Source of the DNA: Gyrodactylus bullatarudis
Lineage: Eukaryota; Platyhelminthes; Monogenea; Gyrodactylidea; Gyrodactylidae
Assembly: GCA_012064415.1 (NCBI GenBank)
Contig: SSNU01001114.1
Coordinates: 62,001 to 126,000, forward strand
Reading direction: 5' to 3'
Length of the DNA: 64,000 bases
Under the pieces are notes generated by a model that was not told the origin of the DNA, searched no databases, and saw nothing but the letters and a program-made list of their open reading frames with translations. Every line of letters starts with the position of its first letter. Position 1 is the stretch's first letter. A program made the position numbers and the translations under genes. Below, piece by piece: positions 38,901-53,900 of this stretch.

Positions 38901-41900
38901 TATATTGTCTAACAAAGAACCTAAAATTGATCCAGAAATGTGTCCAACTAATAGAGTTACAAAGATTCGAAAATATTGAAAAATTGACACGTATGTCCAT
39001 CGGCGCCGAATGTGTTTAGCATGATTTCTTCTTCGACATTATTCAGACTATTTATGATTTTAAAGAAATCTATAGAATTCTGACTGACTGTTCTATTATT
39101 ATAGGACAAAATCTGCTTTCAAATTTATGTTTTCCAATCATTTGCAAGGTAAAAAACCCATTTTTGATCTCAGAGTGAAAGGTCAAATAATGCTCAGACT
39201 AGTTTTTAATTGATAGTAGAAATTTTCTAATTGCTGAAAGTTGATCCTTTCCAAACGAAAACAACAAATTCATTCAAGTGAAGAACATTGTTCATCATCA
39301 AGTCTTCTGGCATTGTAGGAAGAAACTACTTAATTCTTTCACCTTATAGCTTCCCCAACTGTACTTTCACTATGCTACTCACATCATAAATTTTGTTTGT
39401 AATTTGTAATTTGGAGGAAAAAAACAACAAAACAGTACCCCCATTAGTAATACTTGAAGCGTAAAATACAACAATACCCTCCCCCGATTTTCTTTCCCAA
39501 AGATGGGATAATATGGTCTCTCTCTTTCTCTGCTCAATTTCATTCAATTTATGATGCCTTGTTAAATAAACACGATCAAGTAAAATATAACAGTAAATTT
39601 AAAAATATATTAATCCTCTGGTTTAAAATACTGAACATCCTGTATCTGCAAAAGTCAATGTGGTAATAGATAATTATTATTATCAGTACTGGGTGGATAT
39701 TCTGGTTGTGGATGGGTAATTAACTCTAATATTATCCCATCTTGATACTGTCTGTCAATTTATTCCTGGCTCATTTTATTCCTACTCCTCAAGGGGTAGT
39801 ATGCAATAATTTTTTATCACTCTCTCGTTTCTATCACTCATGCCTTTTTTCTCACATTCTTTTCTCTCTAAGAAACTCATACACCTGCCTGAATCTCATT
39901 ATCTCACGTTATTGCAATAAAAATAAAATTAATCTTTACCCAGATCTAATCTGCCCTCTACATGTTAGACTTTGATTGCGATTACATGACGAGTTAGTGA
40001 TCAAATATAGAATATCTTTCAAACTTGAGCAGATATTGATATAAGTTAAGAAAAAGGATTTTCATGAGATTCGCCCCTATGTAGGGTGTTTATCTAAAGT
40101 CGAAAATCCTCAGTTATCAATGATAACTTATCATGCAGGTTCAAACAATATCACATGATCTATCTTATATTTTACGCTAAACAAATCTCAAACATACCAA
40201 AAATTCTCAAAAAAAACCAAATTGACATGAAGACTTCCACGGCCCAATTCGAATTCTTTGTCTGATGCTGATCTCGAATATCTACATTTATCTGCTTCAA
40301 ATCTTTGAAATTGATAAAATTTTTGGATTCGAAAGTTGATAAAGTGGAAACTTGATGCATTTTCGAAATTCGTAAAACGGCCTAATTTTGGTCAGAATGA
40401 ATTTTTTCAGAATTTTTTTTGTAAGAGGCTGACCTATGATAATAAAGTATTGATATTTTCTCTCATGTATTATTCTTTTCTCTCATCTGATTGGACAAAA
40501 CTGATAGGGATGAATTCATGAAAGTATATAAGTAGTATTTTGTTTTTGATAAACTCGTCGTACCACTGAAAAAGGCGTGTGAAGACAATCACCGTCGAAA
40601 CGTTTGGATGACCATGGCTGAGAATTCCAATATTGACCTAAGTTTTAATAAATTTTATTATAAAACTAATTTTAGATCATTTTTCTCTGATTCTGAAAAA
40701 AAGAAACATTTTTGTAAAAAATGTAAATTCTCATCTTCATGTCAACTAGCTTTATGAAAGAGCTGAGATCGATGTATTTTTCTGACTTTTGACTGATAGG
40801 TGTTAGAGAAAGGAATTTAGAGGTTGAATTTATTTTAAAAGTCTGTACAATATACTATTGGGTAGCCTTAACGTATCTATCTAACAAACTCTTTATCCTT
40901 TCGTTTGTTTCTAATCTATTGCTCAACTTTGGCCGGTTCTTACAAGGTAGTTGAAGATTATAGGAATAATAATTGTTAAAAATTATAATTCTTCCGAACA
41001 CGTAGATTGGGTTTGGATTCATTAAGAATTTCTACTTCACCCTGCTGTTATCACCAGGGTTTTTGTATGAAACGGAAAAATTTGAAACTGAAGCCACGCT
41101 GTTTTACTAAATATGTCTAGTAAACACGGTATCCTTATGCAGATAATGATTAGACGTTGTATTAAATTTTCTAATAGTTCGAAGCGCTACAATCACACTG
41201 GAATTTATAAACTCATAGAGTCTTCTCTCCAGGCTTGAGTAAATGAATCAAACTGAACAATCTCTGTGTCTTAAATACAATTGCTTACTTGGTCTGATAA
41301 AAATTCATATTCTGTATATCGCTATTTTGAATACATGTCAGCTCATGTCCTCAATTAATCTAGCCTTATGCACACTTAACATAATTGCCTAAAAGTTATG
41401 ACTTTTGCTGACTTCCACTTGGTAAAATAACTATTCAAAAAATATTATTTTACAATTTCATTCATATTCACTATTTTTTGACATATTTCATTGAAATACA
41501 TCTCTCTCTTTTAATGAAATAAACAACATACATATTTTTTAAACATGGTACAATTTCGGATGAAAAACGTCAATATACTTATATATCTCAATAGAGACTT
41601 CTATTTTAGAAATGTAACTGCATACTTCATACAATGTAGGTTATAGAAGAAGCTGATTTTTTTATCAGATGCAGTATAAATAACATAACACACTGTACTG
41701 CATTCAAATTTTTCTAGCCAGGAGCAATATTCCATTTATGATGAAAAATAATATCTTCTATGATACAAATCAAAGGCAAAATGTATGTTTTATAATATCT
41801 ATATATTCAGTTTTCATTTTTCAACTCAAATCTAAGTGTTGAACTTGAATGGAAAGATGAAAATTATGCATTTTAAGTAAAGATCTATATTTAGAGCGTA

Positions 41901-44900
41901 CTCATTGGTAAACCTGTTTTATTCTTATGATTATTTCTTCCAACAAAGTTGCAAAATTTGACTTAAATTTTAATAAGATTGTTTTGAAACTTATTGTAAA
42001 TGAAATTTTCTCTTGCTGCTTTCTGACTGTAGTCAGATCAGTGCAGAGAATTTTTAAGGATTTCAGTGTAATTGATTTGATTTTCAGGGTCGAATATTTG
42101 ATTCCATTACCGAGTTCTTGATAAGATTGTGGAAACTAGGGTAGGGTGAAATTTCAACCTCATATTACTACCAACTTTTCTGATAGAACTTTTCAATACT
42201 AAGCATTATTTTGTATTGAAGCATGTGTCGAAAATGCTTCAGCATTATGTCATTCAATCTTAAAATTCAAAAATTTTCAAATCACCGCTCAAATTTCAAT
42301 GAATTTTTACTACGCAAAAACAAAAATCCGGCATATCTTGGTCATTTAATAAATCTCTTGAGTTTTATCTTCAAAAGTAGTAATCTTATCATTAATAGGG
42401 CTTTCATGGTGAATTTCGTTGTTTTATCATGTCCGCGGGATATTGTGGGAAAAATGGGCAATGACTTTCACGCTTTAAAAATATGTAAAACATGATCTGA
42501 GTACTAAATTATTTGAAGAAGTAAGTACTCTCGTGAGTTGTTCAGAGAAAAAAAAGTGTAAACTATTGCTCCATTCAAATTTCTTACATATTCTCTGTCA
42601 AGACGAAACAAGAGATTTGATACACAAAATCAGAGCCGTTTGTGACCAAACTGATCACTTTTTTTTGAATAATCTCGTTGCTTTTGGGAAGAAATTATGT
42701 TTTCATGAAATTCTGTTCATTATAATAACTGACACATCTTAATCCTCTTTTGTTATTCTTTGCTCGAGTAAATCAAAAGAAAATTATGATCCCATTTATC
42801 TGATAGGATACTTCTTGTCATGTCAACATTATTCATAATGATATTGTGCATTGAAAAAAGAAATTTGTATAAGCTTCAGTAAATAGATATTCCTACTTTT
42901 ATGTGTTTTTTAACCATGAAAATTATTTATTATTTAGAAATTTTGTACTGATGCTAGAGGTTTTATAGAACAGATGGAAACTCTATAGCTTCATTATCTA
43001 GTAATGTTGTCAGGCTTTATTATTCATTGACAGAGAGGTGACCTCTGATTTAACCTGAGCAATGGTGAAATTCATGTTAAAGAATAACGCTTTATATCGT
43101 GGCATACTCATCAGCTTTTACATGCCAGATTTATATATAAAAAGTTTTATAAAGAATTTCAAATTTTAATGGGGAGGCTTTTTCTTGACATGCTCTCAAA
43201 TTTTCTCTTACTAAAGTTGTCCCAGTGTAAAGATGTTCGTTTATCCTTTCTTCGAGGCGCCGAATACAGAATGTAATCATATTCAATCTTTGAGCTCATT
43301 AGATAGAATCGGACCTAAAAGGTTTGAGTAAGATTACAAAGAAACAAGAAGAAAATATCTCGGAATTGAAAGTTTCAGTTATATGTTTCATATCCTACCA
43401 AAGGGAAGTTGGTTGATATGAAGTTGGGAACCTATGAAAGTGGGAGGGTGCCCAAAAGAAAATTTTTTCAGGATTAAAATCAGACGAGAAAGCCGAATAT
43501 TGTCATTTAAATGGAGTTTTAGCATGATCTAGATTCCAAAAAATCTTGATCAAATTCCATTTCTTGATGAAAAAAACGATTCTCAACTTCATTTTGACTA
43601 CAGTTTACGAGAGACTATACAACTTAGATACATCCACAATGTGTGTTTTACATTAAGCATTTGAATTTAGAAATTTTGTCCAAATCTGGCCAGTATTCAA
43701 TCGCTTAAAACCTTCGAAATCAGAAAAATTTCCAAGCTCAATGGTTTTACCTTCTTTTACACTTCTTCTATGATGGAATTATAAAAATATGTCTTCCTAA
43801 CTATCCCGAGAGAAATGAATGGATTATTTATTTGGTAAAATTAGTAAATTGTCATATTTTTATATCAACTATCTTTACTTGTATTATTTACGATTACGAA
43901 TGCATTTGACTGTTCTGTAAAAAATGACTCCTCTCTTTATGGTAAGTCTTGGGAAGAAGAACTGGTTGACCTATCAAAATCAGAAAAAGCGATTAATTAT
44001 AGGTCTATCAAAATGAAGGAAATGTTTAATCCTTCAGAATGATTAATTTGTTCTGAATTAAAATTTGCATTAACTCATCTTTAAAATTACAAGAAAAATA
44101 CTTGTTTTACTTACGCTTTGCTTAAACAAAAAAGTCAATTTTGCCTTATTCTCCCATTTGATGGAAAAAAGTTTTTCAGGGTCAGATACATTCCTCAATT
44201 GATTTTATTTCCATTGAACATATTGAGTATATTTTGAGCAGGATTTTAATCAAGTATTGAATACATGAGTTGCATAAAATAATTTTCATTTCTGACTGTA
44301 TATATGAAATAATCAACAAAATGACAACAACTCAGTCTGACAGAGTCACTTTAATATCTAGCTTACTCAATATGGAAAATTTTACATTTGAACTCATAAA
44401 ATTATTTTTTCTTTTAGTTTGTGGAGATATTCACGGACAATTTTATGACCTGATGAAACTATTCGAGGTCGGAGGTCAACCAGAAAAGACGAAATATCTC
44501 TTCCTCGGAGACTATGTAGACCGTGGTTATTTTTCCTTAGAAGTGAGTTCTTCAATAACAAGTGGTACAGTTTCGAATAACTCGAACTAAAGCAAATTAA
44601 TATAAAGATTGGAATTTATAATTTTTACAAAAATGGGATAATTTTTACAAAATTATAAAGTTTTTCATAAAGAAATCGAATTTGATCAAGATTTTTTGGA
44701 ATCTAGATCGTAGGTTCCACTTTCAGGATATGAAGAAAAAAATCAAATTTTAAGAAAGTTATGGCATTTTTCAAATCTAGCGATGGCGCCGAATTCCCAT
44801 TTTTTTTGAACTTTGAGTTGATTATTTTAGTTGATTTAAAAGTCAGAGAGTGATCAAAAGTTGATTTTAAGGATCACGATTAGTCAAAGAAATCAAATAC

Positions 44901-47900
44901 GCTGATTTAAATTTTGAGAATCCGCCCATCTTCGTGTGAAAATCGAATTTTGAGTTTTTGAACATTTTCACTACTTGAAAATCGATGAAATTTTGATGAT
45001 TCAAGATCCCTGGAAATTGGCGAGTCCATTGAAATTTTCATGGTCATAATCGGTTTCTTTGACGAATCATGATCCTAAAAATCAACTTTTGATCACTCTA
45101 TGACTTTTAAATCAACTAAAATAATCAACTCTAAGTTCAAGAAAAATGGGAATTCGGCGCCATCGCTAGATTTAAAAATGCCATAACTTTCTTAAAATTT
45201 GATTTTTTTCAAATTTTTTTCTTCAGATCCTGAAAGTGGAACCTACGATCTAGATTCCACAAAATCTTGATCAAATTCGATTTCTTTATGAAAAACTTTA
45301 TAATTTTGTAAAAATTATAAATTCCAATCTTTATATTAATTAGGTGTAGATTGAATTCTAAATCATCTTTTGAAAAACATTGCTTTTAATGTAGTAGTGA
45401 ACGGATTCTTGCACATTGTTTCATCCTGAATTCAAGAATCAAAACAAAAATTAACTGGGTTTTAAAATTTTTTTGCCAGGGCACATAAAAAAGCCCTTAA
45501 GTCATGTGATTTTCTTGAAAATTTGTAAAAATATTCATGATGAAGAACATCTAATGAATATTTAAGATCCAGCCCACAAATAGTTTAGGATCCATTATCT
45601 TTTGAAGTTGAACTTTTGATTAAAATTTTAAAAATTTCCCTGTTAAAAATGACTTTTATTCTGAGTTGGAATCGAGTTCAAAGAAAGCAGTACTCTATTC
45701 AAGGTTGTAAATCTTTTATTTCCCATATAGATAAGAGACATTTGCCATTTAGAAAAATGATTTTCCCTTCTTAACTAATTCAATTATTACTTGAACTGGT
45801 ATTTATATATTACTAGGCCATAGACTATTCCCAACATAAATTATCAGTTAATATTTTGTTAATACACATAAGTGTATATGTAATAAAGGATCATAATATG
45901 TCAGTATGTAAATTAAAAACAAACTTTCTTGATGATAATTCTCTGAGAATGATTTAGAATACATTCCTATTAGACAAGACAATGATTTATGAGATGAAAT
46001 TACTGAGAAAAATTACTGTTTGGTTCAAAACTGAAAGAGTTTGTTCTCTAATTTAATTACAGTATTATTTGGCTTTCCTAAATCAATATCTAGACATATT
46101 ATTAATCTTAATTTTTCTCCAACTTTGTAATTCTATCAATAATTTTCGTCCCTTTAAGCTGACTCTTTGAGTTCATTTTGAGTGAAACCTTTATTTTGAG
46201 AGGCCAAATTTTTCATCTTGATTTGAAATATATTTATCAGTTTGTAGAAATTAAGAAAACCTGACAAAAGAGAGACAGACAATACTATATTATTTCGTTA
46301 ACCCTGCATTCGATAAGAAATTTTGAAATATGCAAAAATCTCAGCTATATCATTCGTCAAAATCGTGTTATACTAATTCTAAAATGGTTTAATTTTTCCC
46401 AAAATTTTTATTCAAGACGTTTTTTGAAAACGTTTTTCCCAAAGTCACAGATCAAAAGTAAAATAACTATTTTGGAGTAAACATACCCGTATAACTCTAA
46501 GCTTCAAAGATAGCCTATTTTTGGATGAAAAATTGGACCCATTTTTGACTCCTGACCTCATGGTTGGCTGGAAAAAATTAAAACTTGCAACAACAAAAGT
46601 AAATTCTAAGATTAATAATTTACAGATTTTAAAAAATCGAAAAACAAATCTTTTTTTGACTTTCGATACATTTAGATAGGAAAATCTATTCACGGCAATC
46701 CTGGGAGTTTCTCACAGCCTAACAGACAATTTTTTTAAAATTCAGAATCGAATTTCTTTGTTAATTCCAATCTTCACCATAGGGTACACACAAAATAGCA
46801 AATAAATTATTATTGTTTCCTAAAATAGCATTTCATGGGTCAAAATTAGTATTCTTTAGCAATAATTAGAATACCATCTTCCAAATAATTTCAGAGGAAA
46901 ATACCATTTTTTTCAAAAACAAAAAATCTATCAAAACCATCATCTTATTTCGAGTAAGTCTTCTATATATGTAGATAGGAGATGGAAAAAGAGAGTCCCA
47001 GAGGATTGCATTCTCAAATAATTTGAATAAAAGTAATATAGATATAATAAATATATAGAAATGAGTAGTAGAAAAACAACTAAATGTGGCATAAATAGAA
47101 ACGAATGTACGTATCCCATTCTATGAATTACCCACAATGCAGTGATTATAATATAATCAATATAAAGCTCATATGCCTCTCTTTCATACATTCCATTTCT
47201 CTTTGTATTTCAATGATTCCATAGTTGGACAAAAAAGAAAAAAAGGTAAACGATTATCTAATTCTCGGCCATTGAACAGTAATCATAATAATAATAATAA
47301 TAATAATAAATGAATTTTCTGAAATGTCTCCATCCTCATGGGAATCGACTCTTTTCTCGTCTGGCGTATTTATCTTTATCTAGAATCTAATGAATTAGAA
47401 TTTGTGACACTTTTCAATTTGAGATCTCCTCTAGCTAAACAAAAGTGAGAAGGTAGAATTTACTGTTTGAATATAAGAAATAAGGACATTTAAATAGCAA
47501 TCACATACTAAGCGTGCATATCGTTTCTATGATACTTTTCTTTTTATAAGAATAACAAAAGCATTACTCTTAAATAACCTTTTTCTGTGTGTTAAATATT
47601 CAAATTTATATAAATACAACAATATCACTGTTAATTCAGATGTACAATAAGCTTTTGAATATTTGAGTCTAAGAGCTTAACCCTCCCAAATTATTTTTTT
47701 TCGTCAGACAAATAAGAAAATTTGCAACCTAACCGAAATAATTACGCTGATTAATTCTGAATCTGATTGCAATTTTGTAAGCCAACTCATCATTTCAAAG
47801 ACTATAGAGGTTAAAATTGGCATTTTTTGGCTCTAAAACCAGTTATCTTCTAAACTAAGAGAGATATCGAGCAGGCGATTGCATAGTTGAAATCTACGGC

Positions 47901-50900
47901 TATTGTTTTACGATAGAAAGTTATTTAATTTTTTTCTAAGACCTCATCAAATAGGTTTTCAAAAAATTACCCTTCTTCAAGCAACTATGGTGTGCATCAG
48001 TGGATAGCTATCTTTACGAATTATACATATTCTTGTAGCTTAATAAATTTCCTTTCTGATGAGGGGTGAACTAAGTGTTTTTAGGTATCTTTCAGTTAAA
48101 ATTACCGCTCGAGAAAGAGTTGTGTTCCACTGGTGGAACAATGGGACATCAAGGGTTAAATTTACTCATTTCATTGAGCGATCATTCTTTTTAAGAGCTT
48201 ACTCGAATCTTTTCATTAGGAATTCAACACGTCTTTGTTTGTCGACACGTTGATGGGACTCCTCTTAGCTTGGTTGTTAAGGTTTGCTTTATAGAAAAAA
48301 GGAAAAATTCGATCTCTCATTATAATAAATTCATAAATTGATTTGAAATTTATTTCATTTTATCTCTCAAGCTCATTATAATGCAAAGTTAATTCTGCAC
48401 TGGATTGCAGTAAATGATAAATTTTTCATTTGAATTATACTGGAATTATAATAGACAAGAGATACACAAGAATAACAGATCAGCTATTTTTCTAAATTTA
48501 CTCGTAGTTTTTTGTGTACTGTAAAAAGTTCTCGAATCAATAGTTTTGCATAAGAATCATTAAAAAAACTCATTTCGGGCATTCGATAGCTTGATTGTAT
48601 ATGATTTTTACTTGAAATTTGAGATTTTGGACCAGTAAATTTCAAGAGCTGATTTCAAGTCCAGAGAAATTATTTTTTCATCAATTTTTACTCTACTTTT
48701 TATTCTAAATATCAGTTTATTTTTCTTATTCAGAAATAATTAGTTCTAAATAAAATCTAATATTCTTAAAAGGGTGTAAAAGTAAAAGTAGATTTATAAA
48801 ATTTAACTTGTCAAATCTCGGTGGCAGATTTAGAAGCGTTATTATCATATCATTACAAGTTGTCAGACAACACTCCTAACCATAAAATGGGGCCACATCT
48901 GACAGCGTAAGTTGATTATTTGTTGTTGCCTTCATGTTCTAAATTATTTTTTTCATTACACAAATTAGAAAATTGGTAACCTTACCAAAATAGTTACGCT
49001 GATTCCTTTTTAAAAGCCGACTTTGCATTTCAAAGACTATAGAGGTTAAAATTGGCATTTTTGGTTCTAAAACCAGTTATTTTCTAAACTATGCCTCACC
49101 AATAACCGTTCTAATCATTTTTAAAATATTTGACCCTTCTTCAACCAACTTTGGTTAGCATCAGTGAACAGCTATCTTTACGAATTATACATATTCTTGT
49201 AGCTTAATAATTTTCCTTTCTAATGAAAAGGAAAAAAGGAGGAAATATTGTGTTCCTCTGGTGGTACAATGGGACATAATGATAACTTTAGATAAATTCT
49301 AATTTTGGTTAAAAAATCAAAAATGTTGAACTATAGACAAGTGAAACCAAAGAAAAGTAGACCAAATTATTTTTATTGTCAATGATACGGGAGATTCCGT
49401 GATGGGAAAATGAACTGATTCTCTTCAAGTCTTGATTCAGTCTTTTGAACTGATCTCATAAATTAGATAACGTGTTAATCTTTTCATTTCTACTCACAGA
49501 TATATGAAACAATAGAGAATAAAATCAGCACTTGAGAGTATTCCTGAATGAAAATAAGGGGCACGTTAAGATTTCCTTCCGGTTATGTGATCTTGCTTTC
49601 CCCTTTCAACAAGCAATTTGTCATGTAGATTCGATTCAGTTTTTCACAAACATTCTCATTAATTGGATTCAATCTACAACAAAAACTAGATAAAGGTTCT
49701 CATGTAGAATTTTCACACATATTTTTTCCAATGAATATTCGAGTTTATTAGTTCAGGCTATCCAGGAGTGGATCGAAATAAGGGCATATTTCAAATCTTA
49801 ACTAAGCGACAAATTTTGTTGATTTCAAAGTGAGAGAGTGATCCCAAGTTGATTTTAGTGACTTAAGATCATCAAATCATCACTGAATTCCAAGCAGTAA
49901 AAATGATCAAGAAATAAAAATTCAATTTCCACACTATGATGGGTTGCTTCTTTAATACTGATTGAACATATTTGATTTCTTCGTCTAATTGTGATCCTAA
50001 AAATCAACTCTTGATCATTCTCTCACTTTTATGAAATTCTTTTTCTCAATATTGTATCTAGATTCCAAAATATCTTGATCAAATTTGATGTTTTGATGGA
50101 AAAATTGAGAATTTTGTAAAAATAATCGATTCCCAACTTTGTATAAATTAGCTTTTTAAGTGTTTTTAACGCTAGGTCTTAATTGTAAAATTTCCTTCAA
50201 ATTTTTAGTTTGTCCCAAATCGGTGAACTTTTGTGTCTAAAACGTACGAAGTCTTGCGAAATCCTCCATACATACTAATGCTAAGAGAAGTAAGATGACT
50301 GAACTAATAGGGAGATACTCTTATCTTTTCATCTTGATCTCAATGAGCGGATATCTTCTGGAGATCACCTTTATGATCTCTCTGTATCTATCTTTTTCTT
50401 TATTCCTATCCATCTACTTACTGCATGGATTTCCTCAGTTTAATCGATAAATTCAAGATTATACATTTTAAATCCTTTGAGTTCCAGAATTTACACTTGA
50501 AATAAAATTGCTTCTTTTATGCATATTTGAGAGTAGAATACGTCCTCTCTCAGTAACGAATATCAAATCAATAAATTAACTTTTTATCAACTACTTATCG
50601 TTATTACTGTCTCCTGGTTTAACAAGTTTAATCCTTTTTTCCTTCAAATAAGCTCTCTAGTCTCAATGAAGGATATTTTGCAAAGATTCCCCCATATCCC
50701 TTCAAAAAGTAATAAATTGAGAGAAATTTTTTTGAAATTTGAACCTATTCGCTCTTATATCCTTTTTATCGATTTCAAGAAATTGTAGAAATTCATTTTA
50801 CAATTTGTAATTATACGGTGAAGATATGGTTAAATTTCCATATTATTTTATTAATAGTTATCGATTATAATTATCATTATTGTGAATTTGTTCCAAATGT

Positions 50901-53900
50901 TATGTGTAAACGTCTAGAATCAAATTTAATACACATGTTTCCAGTTTTGAATAAGTTACCTGATTTCCTCAAAGATATTATCTAGCTGGTGGCCTAAAGT
51001 TATAAAAACAAATGGTCCTCTTCAGACCAATGAAAATAGATCTTTAATCATTAATACATCTTTCGTTTGTTCCTAACTCTTGAAAATATTCATTATTTCT
51101 ATTAGAAAATGGTTCTATTTTGTAAAGAAAAGATAGTTGAAATTCCCATCGTCTATTTCTGATCTTGTATGATCCATGATGAATTTCACAGAATATAAAT
51201 CTATAGAGTTAAATCAGTTGTATTTTAAGTTGATATAGTTGAAAATGAGAGCGAGAAATTATCTTCAAAAGAAGCATTTCTTCAATTGTAGACATGTCTG
51301 ATAGAACTCAGTCTTGTTCTAAAGTTTTAAATGTATATCTGAGTATCCTTAGTGGACGAGCATTTTTATGAGTTTAAATCTGGATAAATTTAATATAGGA
51401 AAAACCACTTTGAATTTTCTCTAGTTCCTGTGCTTGGTCATTGGTTAAATAGTCAGAGGGGCACACAACCAACCAGAGATTTATATGCTTAAACTCTTAA
51501 AATAGGAGATTTAGACAATTCAAGGATTGCAAAAATCATGAATTTAATTAAAAGAGTCCAATTATCACTATTTAATTCTCGAAATAACCGTCATTTTGAA
51601 CTGATCTTGGATCATCCTAATTTATCAATTTTCAACTCAGTTTTAAAAAATGGAAAAATTCCCCCCAATTCGAAATTTAAAATGTCAAAAAGATGTGCCT
51701 TTTGAATTCATTCATTCATCTAACTTCCAACTTTGAGAAAACCAGCTAGAAAATATGTTTTTTTTCAAATGAGTGAGATAACATCATGTTCCCTCAGATG
51801 TTTAGAGTGAAAAAACAGACTCTCCCCTTGTGCTCAGTGTCTCTCTTTCCCTTTCTGATCTGTACATTTTTCCTCTCCATGATACGTACGTGAAAAAACA
51901 GATCTGGTGTACACTTACCTACTCTTATCTACATATCCAAGCAAATGTACTGGTCTATTGATGTATGAGTAATTAGATTCTATAGTTCTCTTGTTTAGAA
52001 TTCCTTTCCTCTCTCTCTCTAGAATTGAAACTCTATCGCATCTTCTTATCATGTAAGGAAGACAGAGAGAAAGGGGCCTCTTTTTCCCCCTTCAAGTTCT
52101 CATCCACACAGACACAAAACATACCTCTCTTGTTTTCTTTTTTTCCTATAAAAAATGCTCTCTTTCTCTCTACATTCTTCTGAGTGGATACAAATTTTGG
52201 TATATCCTAAAAGTATGCATGAATCGAGAGATTTCTCGACTGTTTTTGTGCACATTTGATGTATGTACTAAATACTTTATTTTGTTACTTTTTTCCTCTG
52301 TAAATATTACATAATAATAATAATAATACTGTTTTATAATGACAATGGAAAAAGTATATAGGACATCTTTCTTATAATTTCTCTCTGTATTTTCATATTG
52401 TTTATTATTTCCTAAACAATTGATTTGAAAAAAATAGTTATATTTATCGATTTTAAATGAGATAGATCATTTGCTCAATTCGGGATTTCCTTTGCTTCCA
52501 TAAACAGTTTTATTAGCTAACTTTTCATAACACTCGACTACTGTATCATTTTCGGCAGAGGCTTAAGTAAAAAATAGAAACTCTCATCAAAGAGCTTTAT
52601 TGGTAAATATTTTCACAAGTTAATACTTTATAAAATTATCAGCCAAAAAAGATAGTTTTAGTAGCATTCCTCGGCGGTTCTAGATAAGGCTGATTGTTGG
52701 CTTATAGCGCGGATTCTTCCTATCGACATACTTGAGTATTATTTAGGATCGTAGGATAGCAAATAACTTTTAGTTTATTTTCTTTAAAGTACCAGTAATT
52801 ATTTTTTTTATGACTCGCATTCAATCTTTTGTCTATCCTATGGTTTATGAGTACGCTCATTACGAATCTACAGTTGTTCTAACGCAATTATTAATATCTT
52901 TAGCTCAAGAGTTATCGATCAAAAATAGGCTATTTTGACAGCTTTAGCAGATAGAGTTCCGGCGATTGCATATTTGTATTCTACGAGTATGATTACACAA
53001 AAAAAGTTATCTCATATTTCATCTATGACCTTGGGAAATAGATTTTCCAACAAAACTTTATGAACAAAAAATTAAATCTTTGAAAAAATCAACTTTCATT
53101 GAATAAGTATAGCACGTTTTTGACGAATGATAGACTTGAGATCCTTGTGTTTCCCAGGAGATTGATAGATTTCCTATCGAATGGGTGGTAAACTAAGTAT
53201 TTTCTGAGGCTTATATGAACAATTATAAGTTGCTTAAGTGGTATGTGTCTTTAAAGTCACTGTGGCACTTTAAGGGTTAAGATTTTCCCTTGGTTCGATT
53301 CTTACAACTCCCTAATTGCAATCTCTAGGCTAGAAACCATATGGATTAAAAGGGCTGCTTTTATTATAAAGATGTTCTCAACTCATGCTGATACATATAA
53401 TAATAGCTACTCTCTACGTAAGGCCTCTTTCTCTAATCACCCTCTTCTCTCTCATTTTCGTTTTCTTGATTCCGTTTTTAAACTATCTGAATGTGAAAAT
53501 CTTTATGTTCTTAAATGGATTATAAAATTTATCAGGTCCAAAATAGATTATTCGAAAACTCTTCTTTATTCGAATAATTATCTAGCTTTATAAGGTACCC
53601 TTTTTTTACAGAGACCTTTTTCTTTAAAATTTAACCTTGTATTCTATATGGACAATGGTTGAGTTGATGACTGACCTGACTATGATTCATTTGTGGCAAT
53701 TTAGATTTTGATCCGGAGCTATAATTTTTTTAGTGATCTGAAGCTCTTTTGGTTGGGTCTGTCATTATATTAAAAACTTTTTATGAACTTATTTTATTAT
53801 CTATATCTGATTCTATATGTTAAATTTAATCTCTTTAATAAATGTTATGATTTCAAAAAAAAGAAAAAAGATTGTCAGGAATTCTTTGGAAAAAGATCAA

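Larger units (their letters stand above)
24274..44417 (+). other. Calcineurin intron 2, 20144 bp
   Basis: Donor G|GTGAGT, acceptor CTTTTAG. It hosts a palindromic MITE (24922-25276), a non-LTR retroelement (26278-27812), repeat X (28746-29373), Penelope copies (29856-31153, 40943-41284), foldback elements (33939-34463, 40219-40750, 43409-43604) and the 56-bp palindrome (38685-38803). The long stretches 31165-33938, 34464-38684, 38804-40218 and 41285-43408 contain only short reading frames without recognisable features. Confidence 0.85.

Noticed and set aside
53372..53593. 73-codon frame [17 protein letters not shown]...
   Set aside because: Unusually rich in polar residues but without a known motif, splice context or homologous copy that I can see. 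An A-rich run at about 53857-53872 hints at a retroposed segment, which is not enough to call.
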